Translations under genes and position numbers: made by a program
Shown here: positions 1-6,832 of the stretch, in pieces
Layout: the number at the start of each line of letters is the position of its first letter
How positions within the stretch are numbered: the stretch's first letter is position 1
The notes under the pieces: generated by a model
Databases searched by the model: none
What the model saw: the letters and a program-made list of their open reading frames with translations, nothing else
Told to the model about the DNA's origin: nothing
Origin: Deltaproteobacteria bacterium
Lineage (GTDB): Bacteria; Desulfobacterota; Syntrophia; Syntrophales; UBA5619
Assembly (NCBI GenBank): GCA_026388365.1
Contig: JAPLJW010000148.1
Coordinates: forward strand, 1 to 15,489
Reading direction: 5' to 3'
Length of the DNA: 15,489 nucleotides

Positions 1-1335
1 CAGTACCGCCTGCGCGACTGGGGCATCTCCCGCCAGCGCTACTGGGGAGCGCCCATCCCTATGGTGATCTGCGAGGCGTGCGGGACCGTCCCGGTCGCGG
101 AAAAAGACCTCCCCGTCATCCTCCCCCGGGACGTGGAGTTCACCGGCGCGGGGGGCTCGCCGCTCGCAAAATACAAACCCTTCGTCGAGACGGCCTGCCC
201 CCGTTGCGGGAAACCGGCCCGGCGCGAAACGGACACGATGGACACCTTCGTCGAGTCCTCCTGGTACTTCGACCGCTTCTGTTCCGCCCGCCACAACGTT
301 AAGCCGGGCCTCGACCGGCAAAAGCTGGATTACTGGATGCCGGTGGATCAGTACATCGGCGGCATCGAACATGCGATCCTCCACCTCCTCTATGCGCGGT
401 TCTATACGAAGATGCTCCGGGATTTCGGATTCCTCGGCGTCGATGAACCCTTCACGAACCTCCTCACGCAGGGGATGGTCTGCAAGGAGACGATGCGCTG
501 CCCGGAACACGGCTACCTCTTCCCGGAGGAGGCCAAAGAGGGGAAATGCACGCAGTGCAGCCGGGAGGTTCAGATCGGCAAGACGGAGAAAATGTCAAAA
601 TCGCTCAAGAACGTCGTGGATCCGGACTACCTGATCCAGGCCTACGGGGCCGATACGGCGCGGATCTTCTGTCTCTTCGCCTCCCCGCCGGAAAAGGATC
701 TCGAGTGGAGCGACCAGGGGGTCGACGGCTCCTTCCGTTTCCTGAGCCGGATTTGGCGGATTGTCCTGGATTACCTGGAGGAGATCCGGGATGTGGAACC
801 CTTCGCCGGCGGGGAGGCGCTGGAGGGAGATCTCAAGGCCCTGCGGCGGAAGACCCACCAGACGATCCGGAAGGTCACCGCCGACATCGAGGAGCGCTTC
901 CACTTCAATACGGCGATCAGCGCCGTGATGGAGCTGGTCAACGCCCTTTACCAGTTACCGCGCCCGCAGGCGGACGACCGGCTCGGATTTTCCGTCATCC
1001 GGGAGACGGTCGAGGCCGTCATCCTGCTCCTCGCCCCTCTCGTTCCCCACATCACCGAAGAGCTCTGGACGCTCCTCGGCCGGAACCAGAGCTTGGCCGA
1101 TGTGGCCTGGCCCGCATTCGACCCCGCGGTTGCATCGGAAGAGGAGATCACGATCGTGATCCAGATCAACGGCAAGGTTCGGAGCCGGATCAGCGTTCCC
1201 GCCGATGAGGAGGGGGAGAGGATCAAGGCCCTGGCGCTGGCCGACGAGCGGATCGCCGGTCTCACCGCCGGAAAAACGATCGTCAAGATGGTGTACGTGC
1301 CGAAGAAACTGGTGAACATCGTCGTTCCGGGATAG
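1..1335 (+). CDS. leuS: Leucyl-tRNA synthetase, C-terminal part (5' end outside window)
   Basis: Class I aminoacyl-tRNA synthetase that charges tRNA-Leu in the cytoplasm. The frame is open from base 1 and begins in the block [19 protein letters not shown], which follows the editing domain in LeuRS. About 444 of an expected 820-870 residues are present. A zinc-type module has CxxC pairs at fragment residues 24/27 and 66/69. A second Cys/His set (C167, H170, C183, C186) lies in the leucine-specific insert just before the KMSKS loop (residues 197-201, bases 589-603), a form I associate with deltaproteobacterial LeuRS. The anticodon-binding helical domain follows, and the protein ends in the usual small C-terminal domain (VIQINGKVR, then [18 protein letters not shown]). 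It stops with TAG at 1333. lptE follows in the same direction after a large hairpin. Identification is secure; only the N-terminal half is missing. Confidence 0.97.
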   Translation, partial: QYRLRDWGISRQRYWGAPIPMVICEACGTVPVAEKDLPVILPRDVEFTGAGGSPLAKYKPFVETACPRCGKPARRETDTMDTFVESSWYFDRFCSARHNVKPGLDRQKLDYWMPVDQYIGGIEHAILHLLYARFYTKMLRDFGFLGVDEPFTNLLTQGMVCKETMRCPEHGYLFPEEAKEGKCTQCSREVQIGKTEKMSKSLKNVVDPDYLIQAYGADTARIFCLFASPPEKDLEWSDQGVDGSFRFLSRIWRIVLDYLEEIRDVEPFAGGEALEGDLKALRRKTHQTIRKVTADIEERFHFNTAISAVMELVNALYQLPRPQADDRLGFSVIRETVEAVILLLAPLVPHITEELWTLLGRNQSLADVAWPAFDPAVASEEEITIVIQINGKVRSRISVPADEEGERIKALALADERIAGLTAGKTIVKMVYVPKKLVNIVVPG

Positions 1336-1341
1336 TCGTCA

Positions 1342-1390
1342 TCCCCGCCAATGGGGACATGATGCTGCATCGTGTCCCCATTGGCGGGGA
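1342..1390. repeat. Near-perfect 23-bp inverted repeat (REP-like hairpin) between leuS and lptE
   Basis: Bases 1342-1359 and 1373-1390 are exact reverse complements (18 bp). The pairing continues inward through one T-G wobble (1360/1372) and a GATG/CATC step (1361-1364 with 1368-1371), leaving a 3-nt CTG loop. The element begins 6 bp after the leuS stop. No U-tract follows on either strand, so it is not a canonical intrinsic terminator. The GTCATCCCCGCC-type arm resembles dispersed REP-like palindromes common in proteobacteria. It may stabilise the 3' end of the leuS message or reduce read-through into lptE. Confidence 0.85.
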
Positions 1391-1413
1391 AAAAGGGTTT
1401 GAAGAGGTGCGGT

Positions 1414-1959
1414 ATGAAGGTCGGGAAGGGTAAAATTTCTCGGTGGAACATGAGAACAGGCGTTCTGATGGTCCTGACTGCGCTTCTGCTGACCGGGTGC
1501 GGATACCATTTTGCAGGGGGGGAAGAATCGGTCGCCCCCGGACTCCGGACGGTCTTTGTCGATGTCTTCGCCAACAGAACCGGCGAGGCCTATGCAGAGA
1601 ACATCTTCCGCAGCGCCTTCATCAGCCGGTTCGTCCAGGAGGGCCGCTTCAAGCTGGCCCGCAGCCGGGGCGAGGCGGATGTGATCTGCCGGGGAACCGT
1701 CCGCAGCCTCCAGACCTCGCCCCTCTCCTACAAGGCGACCAACCTTTCGGCCGAGGACCGGATCACGGTTACGCTGGAGATCTCCTTTGAGGAGAGGGAA
1801 AGCGGCCGGGCGATCTGGGCGCATGGAGCCTTGACCGGGACCGGGGATTACCCCGTGACGACCGTCGGCGTGACGGAGGCCAGCCGCAAAAACGCCCTCA
1901 CCGCGCTGGCCAATGAGACAGCCGAGAGGGCATATCGTTTGATGATGTCCGGCTTCTGA
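1414..1959 (+). CDS. lptE: LPS-assembly lipoprotein LptE
   Basis: LptE is the outer-membrane lipoprotein that plugs the LptD barrel and helps insert lipopolysaccharide into the outer leaflet. The 181-residue product has a basic N-region, a hydrophobic stretch and a lipobox LTGC with the lipidated cysteine at residue 29, followed by GYHF, typical of the family. The mature part contains the LptE-like pattern in which the protein meets V-FANRT, then a strand-rich fold ending AERAYRLMMSGF. I place the start at ATG 1414, 6-7 nt after GAAGAGG; ATG 1450 is possible but has a weak ribosome site, and a GTG at 1372 lies inside the hairpin. The gene follows leuS by 78 bp and converges on rpsT with a 7-bp gap. 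It implies a Gram-negative, LPS-bearing envelope. Family assignment is good although LptE sequences diverge widely. Confidence 0.85.
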   Translation: MKVGKGKISRWNMRTGVLMVLTALLLTGCGYHFAGGEESVAPGLRTVFVDVFANRTGEAYAENIFRSAFISRFVQEGRFKLARSRGEADVICRGTVRSLQTSPLSYKATNLSAEDRITVTLEISFEERESGRAIWAHGALTGTGDYPVTTVGVTEASRKNALTALANETAERAYRLMMSGF

Positions 1960-1966
1960 GGGAAGG

Positions 1967-2233
1967 TTAAGCCTTCAGGGCGTTGACCCGTTTCGTCAGG
2001 CGGGAGATCTTGCGCGACGCGGTCTTCTTGTGAAAAGCCCCCTTGGCTGCCGCCTTGGCGATTGCGGGAACAGCCTTGGCCAGAGCAGCCTTCGCGGCTT
2101 CCGGATCCTTCGTCTCGGCGGCCTCCAGCACGGCCTTCACACCGGTCTTGATGCTCGATTTCACGATGTTGTTGCATTCGCGGTGCTTCAGCGCCTGCCG
2201 GCTTCTCTTCTCTGCGGATTTGTGCGTAGCCAA
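1967..2233 (-). CDS. rpsT: 30S ribosomal protein S20 (TTG start)
   Basis: S20 is a primary 16S rRNA-binding protein of the small subunit. The 88-residue Lys/Ala-rich product has the family's start (ATHKSAEKRSRQALKHRE), the helix SSIKTGVKAVLEA, an alanine-rich middle and the end KKTASRKISRLTKRVNAL, all at the usual length. The start codon is TTG at 2233, placed 8 nt after AAGGAGG. An ATG at 2240 touches the Shine-Dalgarno but is in another frame and too close to be used well. Escherichia coli rpsT also uses UUG, where it limits expression, so the rare start is probably meaningful. A promoter lies just upstream (2274-2300). The stop is 7 bp from that of the convergent lptE. Identification is secure. 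Confidence 0.97.
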   Translation of the reverse strand: MATHKSAEKRSRQALKHRECNNIVKSSIKTGVKAVLEAAETKDPEAAKAALAKAVPAIAKAAAKGAFHKKTASRKISRLTKRVNALKA

Positions 2234-2273
2234 AAAACATCCTCCTTCAAATCTTGTGGAATAGGTTGTTGCC

Positions 2274-2300
2274 TCTATATGAATTCCGTCTTCTTGTCAA
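2274..2300 (-). promoter_or_regulatory. Sigma-70-type promoter for rpsT
   Basis: On the minus strand there is an exact TTGACA (2295-2300) and a TATAGA -10 (2274-2279) separated by 15 bp, short of the ideal 17. Transcription would start about 30 nt before the rpsT ribosome site. It lies in the 85-bp gap after the thioesterase gene and would give rpsT independent expression. The -35 box directly follows a 7-bp-stem hairpin. Confidence 0.6.
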
Positions 2301-2323
2301 GGTGAAAAACTGATCCTTTCACC
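2301..2323 (-). other. Hairpin at the thioesterase stop codon, abutting the rpsT -35 box
   Basis: GGTGAAA (2301-2307) and TTTCACC (2317-2323) are exact inverted repeats with a 9-nt loop. The structure includes the TGA stop of the upstream thioesterase gene and ends at the base before TTGACA of the rpsT promoter. On the minus-strand RNA the run of U lies in the loop and descending arm rather than after the stem, so it is at best a weak terminator. It could also be a binding site for a regulator of rpsT. Confidence 0.4.
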
Positions 2324-2729
2324 AGCGCTCTTTCTTCCGATAGGCCATCCCTTCAAAGCGGGCGATGATCTCCCCGGAGGTATCCGTGATCCGGATGGTG
2401 TAGACGGCGATCTTCGGCCCGCAGGAAACCTCCTCGGCCTCGGCGAAAAGGACGTCCCCTGCCGCCGCCTTCAGATAGGAGATCGAGCAGTGGATTGCGA
2501 CCGCGGCCCTTCCCCGGGAATTGACGGCCGCCGCGAAGGCAAGGTCGGCCAAAGTGAAGATGGCGCCTCCGTGGACGAGGCCCAGACCGTTTCGATGGCG
2601 GTCGCTGATCGCCAGACGCGCCCTGGCCCGGCCGTCGCCCGCTTCGATCAGTTCAATGCCGACGAACCCGGCAAAGAGATCTTTGCGGAAAAAGGCCTGT
2701 ATGGCCTTCAGAGCGGTTTCGTCGTTCAC
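2319..2729 (-). CDS. PaaI-family hotdog-fold acyl-CoA thioesterase
   Basis: Small cytoplasmic hotdog-fold enzyme expected to hydrolyse acyl- or aryl-acyl-CoA thioesters. Its 136 residues match the normal length. The signature NGLGLVHGGAIFTLADLAFA (residues 47-66) holds the HGG turn (53-55) and Asp62, equivalent to the catalytic aspartate of Escherichia coli PaaI, followed by the N-S pair at 70-71. The start is GTG at 2729, 7 nt after GGAGG. It overlaps the stop of the upstream membrane-protein gene by 4 bp (GTGA), so translation is probably coupled. No phenylacetate pathway genes are nearby, so the substrate is unknown and I give no paaI symbol. The family is secure, the role is not. Confidence 0.88.
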   Translation of the reverse strand: MNDETALKAIQAFFRKDLFAGFVGIELIEAGDGRARARLAISDRHRNGLGLVHGGAIFTLADLAFAAAVNSRGRAAVAIHCSISYLKAAAGDVLFAEAEEVSCGPKIAVYTIRITDTSGEIIARFEGMAYRKKERW

Positions 2730-3082
2730 GGGATTTCCTCCATAACCGATGATGCAGCCCTGATCTCGCCGGATAACTCATACCATTTCTGTACGCTGTT
2801 CTCGAGCCGGTAATAATGGAAGATATAGGCCGATGACAGAAGGATCAGAAGCGCAAGAAGGATATAAAACGGAAGAGCCGGCGCCAGGACAGCAAATCCC
2901 AATGACAGCAATGCGAAGAGGCAAACGGACAGCATGACTATCAGATGGACCAGTCTTTCATGCTGCATCCATTGAATCTGTTGGTCGTGATACGCGAGAA
3001 GATCCCGCCATGCCTCACGGCTGAGATTCTTCTCCAGCATTTCTCTGACATAGCGTTCATGGCGTTTCATGTAACCGATCAT
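2726..3082 (-). CDS. Hypothetical two-TM membrane protein, coupled to the thioesterase
   Basis: I do not recognise a named family. The 118-residue product has an amphipathic, charged N-terminus (about residues 1-43), two hydrophobic segments (about 44-66 and 69-91) joined by a very short A-P turn, and a charged C-terminal tail of 27 residues. The termini therefore probably lie on the same side of the inner membrane. The start is ATG at 3082 with GGAGG 6 nt upstream. The stop overlaps the GTG of the thioesterase gene by 4 bp and the preceding GNAT gene ends 18 nt upstream, so the three look like one transcription unit. Coding is supported by the ribosome site, the spacing and the membrane-like composition. 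Function is unknown. Confidence 0.78.
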   Translation of the reverse strand: MIGYMKRHERYVREMLEKNLSREAWRDLLAYHDQQIQWMQHERLVHLIVMLSVCLFALLSLGFAVLAPALPFYILLALLILLSSAYIFHYYRLENSVQKWYELSGEIRAASSVMEEIP

Positions 3083-3100
3083 GGCATTCCTCCATCGCCC

Positions 3101-3592
3101 TCAACGGAGTGCCAGAACAAACCGCTGCTCCAGCACCTGTTTTCCCCACTGATTCCCTTCCACCTGATCGACTTGCCGAAATCCGAACTTCTCGTAGAGA
3201 TGGCGGGCCGGATGAAGTCCCTGGAATGTCCACAGGAAAATGCGGGAATATCCCTTGCGTTTGCAGAAGCCCACGGCCTCTTCCATGAGACGGTTTCCGG
3301 TTCCCTGCCCCCTGATCGCGTCGGAGACGATGAACCATCGCAAATGGGCCCCTTCCATCTCGGCCTGGGCGCCGTCAATCGCAATGGATCCTTCGATGCA
3401 TTCCCCCTGGCTTGCCGTCCAGAAGCCATCCCGCCCCGAATCGAAACGCCGCAAAAATTCCGACAGCTCGGTGGCAACTCTGCTTTCAAAGAAAAGGCCG
3501 AAGTCCCAATTCCTGCCGTAATACGTTGCGTGCAACTCGGTGATGCGGCCAATGGCCCCGGGAACATAGCCTGCAATAACGACGTCGTTCAT
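3101..3592 (-). CDS. GNAT-family N-acetyltransferase
   Basis: Predicted acetyl-CoA-dependent acyltransferase of the GNAT fold, substrate unknown. The product is 163 residues. The acetyl-CoA pyrophosphate-binding motif A reads RGQGTGNRLMEEA (residues 94-106) after the strand HLRWFIVS, and the motif B region is YSRIFLWTFQGLHPARHLYEKFGF with the typical Y-E-K-F-GF turn. The N-terminal part (ITELHATYYGRNWDFG) resembles the acetyltransferase half of MarR-GNAT fusion proteins, but no MarR domain is present. I start at ATG 3592; an in-frame TTG at 3604 would add four residues, and neither has a strong ribosome site. The gene follows cusA after 63 bp without an obvious terminator, so it may be read through from the metal-efflux operon. 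A link to metal resistance is only positional. Confidence 0.85.
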   Translation of the reverse strand: MNDVVIAGYVPGAIGRITELHATYYGRNWDFGLFFESRVATELSEFLRRFDSGRDGFWTASQGECIEGSIAIDGAQAEMEGAHLRWFIVSDAIRGQGTGNRLMEEAVGFCKRKGYSRIFLWTFQGLHPARHLYEKFGFRQVDQVEGNQWGKQVLEQRFVLALR

Positions 3593-3655
3593 CTTGAGGC
3601 CCAATGCGGTTGTCTGCGGGGGATTGGTGCGCCCCGCTGCATGGCTTCGTACGGA

Positions 3656-6600
3656 CTACGGTTTCGCCAGACCCCGGCCCTTCCAGATCCGGTAGATCGC
3701 CGGGTAGATGACGAGCTCCAGGATCGTGGAGGTGACGACGCCGCCGATCATCGGCGCGGCGATCCGTTTCATCACGTCGGCGCCGGCCCCGTGGGAAAAC
3801 ATGATCGGGATGAGCCCCGCGAGGATCACCGAGACGGTCATGATCTTCGGCCGGATGCGCTTCACCGCGCCGTGCATGATGCTCTCCCGGAGGTCCTCGA
3901 CCGTTTTCATCCGCCCCTCTTTGCGCCACTGCTCATAGGCCAGATCGAGATAGAGGAGCATGACGACGCCCGTCTCCGCGTCCAGACCGGCGAGGGCGAT
4001 GATTCCCACCCAGACGGCGATGCTCATGTTGTAGTTGAGCAGATAGAGAAGCCAGAACGATCCGACCAGGGAAAAGGGAACGGCCAGCAGCACGATCGCC
4101 GTTTTCGTTGCCGACTTCGTGTTGAAGTAGATCAGAATGATGATAATCAGCAGGGTCAGCGGAATGACCATCTTGAGCTTCTCATGGGTCCGGACGAGGT
4201 TTTCGTACTCGCCGCTCCAGGTGAGACGGTATCCCTCGGGGATCTTGAGGTCCGCCACCCGGGCCTTGGCCTCGGTGACGTACCCGCCGAAATCCCTCCC
4301 CGAGAAGTCCACGTAGACATAGGCAACGAGTTGCCCCTCCTCGCTCTTGATTGCCGTCGGCCCCTTGACGATCCGGACGTCAAACAACTCCCCGAGCGGG
4401 ACCTGGAGGATGTTCCGCGAAGCGTTCATCCCTGCGGACGACGGGGCGGGTGCCGCCTGGGCGCCGGGCATCATGACCGGGACGAGAATGCGCCGGATCG
4501 ATTCCGGGTCGTTCCGCAGCTCGCGCGGGTAGCGGATGTTCACAGGATAGCGCCCCCGCCCCTCCACCGTCGTGGTGAGGTTCTCGCCGCCGATCGCCGA
4601 GGAGACCAGCTCCTGGACATCATCGACGGTCAGTCCGTACCGGGCGATCCGGTCCCGCCGAACAACGACGTCGAGGAAGTAGCCGGTCGTCACCCGCTCG
4701 GCATAGACGCTCCTCGTCCCCGGGACACCCTTGAGACGCTCTTCCAGCGCAAGTCCGATCTTCTCAATTTGATCCAGGTCCGGCCCCATCACCTTGATCC
4801 CGACCGGTGTCCGGATCCCGGTGGAAAGCATGTCGATCCTCGCCTTGATCGGCATCGTGAAGGAGTTCGATACCCCGGGGATGGTGAGCGCGTCGTTGAG
4901 TTCGTCCTTGATCTTCTCCACCGTCATCCCCGGCCGCCAATCCGATTCGGGCTTGAGATTGATCACCGTCTCGAACATCTCCAGGGGCGCCGGATCGGTC
5001 GCCGTTTCCGCTCGTCCCGCCTTGCCGAAGACCTTGGCGACCTCCGGGACGGCCTTGATGATCTTGTCCTGGAGGGTGAGGAGCTTTGCGACCTCCGCAA
5101 CGGAGGCCGCCGGCACCGTCACGGGCATGTAGAAGAGGGTCCCCTCGTAAAGGGGGGGCATGAACTCCGACCCCAGCTTCATGAACGGATAGACCGTCAC
5201 CGCCAGGATGATCATCGCCAGAACGATCACGCTCTTCCGGAAACGCAGGGCCAGACGGGCCACTGGGTCATAGAGAAAGTGCAGGAGCCGGCTGACGGGA
5301 TTTTTCTCCTCCGGACGGATCCGCCCCCGGATGAAGAGGGTCATCAAAACCGGCGTCAGGGTCACCGCCAGGAAGGAGGAGAAGAGCATCGCGAAGGTCT
5401 TCGTGTAGGCAAGGGGCTTGAAGAGCCGCCCAGCCTGGGCCTCCAGCGTGAAGACGGGCAGGAACCCGACGGTGATGACCAGCAGCGAGAAGAACAGCGA
5501 CGGGCCGACCTCCTGGGCTGCCTCAATGATCACCTGCGCCCGGCCTTCCGGACGACCCCGCGCCTCCCAGTCTTCGAGCTTCTTGTGGGCGTTTTCCACC
5601 ATGATGATCGAGGCGTCGACCATCGCCCCAATGGCAATCGCAATCCCGCTCAGGCTCATGATGTTCGAGGTCACCCCCAGGTAGAACATGCAGATGAACG
5701 AGATGAGAATCGCGATCGGGAGCGTCAGGATCACGACCAGCGCCGATGGCAGATGGAAGAGAAAGACGATGCAGACAATGCTGACAGCGATCGAGAGTTT
5801 GAGGATCTCCTCCTTGAGGGTGTCGATCGCCCGGCCGATCAGCTCGGAGCGGTCGTAGGTGACGACCACCTTCACCCCCTTGGGAAGGCTCGGTTCGATG
5901 TCTCGCTTCAGGCGTTCCTTGACCCGCTCGATGACGTTGAGCACGTTTTCCCCGAAGCGGACGACGACGATCCCGGCCACCACCTCACCCCTGCCGTCGA
6001 GGTCCGCGAGCCCCCGCCGGATCTCGGGGCCGAGCTGGATCCGGGCGACGTCCTTCAGATAGACCGGCGTCCCGTTTCCGCTCGCCCCCACGGCGATCTC
6101 CTCCAAATCCCGGATGCTCTTGATGTAGCCGCGGCCGCGTACCATATACTCGACGCCGGAGAGCTCGACCACCCTCCCCTCCACATCGCGGTTGCTCTTG
6201 CGGACCGCCTCCATGACCTTCGAAATCGGAATGTTGAAAGCGGAGAGACGCACCGGATTGACGGTGATCTGGTACTGCTTGACGAAACCGCCGATGCTGG
6301 CGACCTGGGAGACCCCGGGAACGCTTTCGATGGCGAGCTTGAGGTTGTAGTCCTGAAGGGATCGGAGCTGCGCCAGGTCGTGCCTCCCCGTCTCATCGAC
6401 CAGGGCATAGGAGAATCCCCAGCCGAGGCTCGTGGCGTCGGGTCCCAGGGTCGGGTTGACCTCGGCGGGGAGCTTGTTCTTCACCGCCTGAAGGTATTCG
6501 AGGATCCTGCTCCTGGCCCAGTAAATGTCCGTTCCCTCGTCGAAGATCACGTAGATGAAGGAGCTCCCCAGGAACGAGAAGCCGCGGACCACCTGCACCT

Positions 6601-6832
6601 TCGGCGCCGCGAGCAGCGTCGAGGTGATCGGGTAGGTCACCTGATCCTCGATGAGGTCGGGGCTCCTCCCCGGCCACTCCGTATAGATGATCACCTGGGT
6701 GTCGCTCAAATCGGGCAGGGCGTCGAGGGGGGTGTGCTTCAGCGCCCAGATGCCCCAGGCGAGCGACCCCAGGACGAGCAGAAATATGAGGAAGCGGTTT
6801 TTGGCGCTGAATTCGATCACTTTGGCGATCAT
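3656..6832 (-). CDS. cusA: CusA-like heavy-metal efflux RND pump (Cu/Ag type)
   Basis: Inner-membrane proton antiporter of the HME-RND family, the motor of a tripartite Cu(I)/Ag(I) exporter. At 1058 residues it has the full length of the family. The N-terminal TM helix (about 13-30) is followed by periplasmic porter domains, then TM helices from about 345. The three methionines that bind metal in Escherichia coli CusA (M573, M623, M672) are conserved as M569 (LFYMP), M619 (APLEMFE) and M668 (RIDMLSTG). The proton-relay residues are present as D406 (GAMVDASI), E953 (AGLDAETG) and K996 (RIRPKIMTV). A segment rich in Ala, Pro and Met near residues 786-808 looks like an insertion relative to CusA. 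Start ATG 6832 overlaps the cusB stop as ATGA, indicating coupling. The methionine triad argues for Cu/Ag rather than Zn/Co/Ni. Confidence 0.95.
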   Translation of the reverse strand: MIAKVIEFSAKNRFLIFLLVLGSLAWGIWALKHTPLDALPDLSDTQVIIYTEWPGRSPDLIEDQVTYPITSTLLAAPKVQVVRGFSFLGSSFIYVIFDEGTDIYWARSRILEYLQAVKNKLPAEVNPTLGPDATSLGWGFSYALVDETGRHDLAQLRSLQDYNLKLAIESVPGVSQVASIGGFVKQYQITVNPVRLSAFNIPISKVMEAVRKSNRDVEGRVVELSGVEYMVRGRGYIKSIRDLEEIAVGASGNGTPVYLKDVARIQLGPEIRRGLADLDGRGEVVAGIVVVRFGENVLNVIERVKERLKRDIEPSLPKGVKVVVTYDRSELIGRAIDTLKEEILKLSIAVSIVCIVFLFHLPSALVVILTLPIAILISFICMFYLGVTSNIMSLSGIAIAIGAMVDASIIMVENAHKKLEDWEARGRPEGRAQVIIEAAQEVGPSLFFSLLVITVGFLPVFTLEAQAGRLFKPLAYTKTFAMLFSSFLAVTLTPVLMTLFIRGRIRPEEKNPVSRLLHFLYDPVARLALRFRKSVIVLAMIILAVTVYPFMKLGSEFMPPLYEGTLFYMPVTVPAASVAEVAKLLTLQDKIIKAVPEVAKVFGKAGRAETATDPAPLEMFETVINLKPESDWRPGMTVEKIKDELNDALTIPGVSNSFTMPIKARIDMLSTGIRTPVGIKVMGPDLDQIEKIGLALEERLKGVPGTRSVYAERVTTGYFLDVVVRRDRIARYGLTVDDVQELVSSAIGGENLTTTVEGRGRYPVNIRYPRELRNDPESIRRILVPVMMPGAQAAPAPSSAGMNASRNILQVPLGELFDVRIVKGPTAIKSEEGQLVAYVYVDFSGRDFGGYVTEAKARVADLKIPEGYRLTWSGEYENLVRTHEKLKMVIPLTLLIIIILIYFNTKSATKTAIVLLAVPFSLVGSFWLLYLLNYNMSIAVWVGIIALAGLDAETGVVMLLYLDLAYEQWRKEGRMKTVEDLRESIMHGAVKRIRPKIMTVSVILAGLIPIMFSHGAGADVMKRIAAPMIGGVVTSTILELVIYPAIYRIWKGRGLAKP

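Noticed and set aside
1372..1413. GTG at 1372 as the lptE start
   Set aside because: It is inside the descending arm of the large hairpin and would bury the signal peptide behind a long polar leader; ATG 1414 has a good ribosome site.
1957..1980. GAAGG/CCTTC stem at the lptE-rpsT convergence as a bidirectional terminator
   Set aside because: The 5-bp stem is too short and neither side has a U-tract.
1848..2240. A 130-codon frame starting at ATG 2240 over rpsT
   Set aside because: It overlaps S20 in another frame and yields a Gly/Arg/Gln-rich sequence with no recognisable family; the ATG abuts the Shine-Dalgarno.
3616..3637. GCGGGG/CCCCGC hairpin after cusA as a terminator
   Set aside because: Only 6 bp with a 10-nt loop and no U-tract in the minus-strand RNA.
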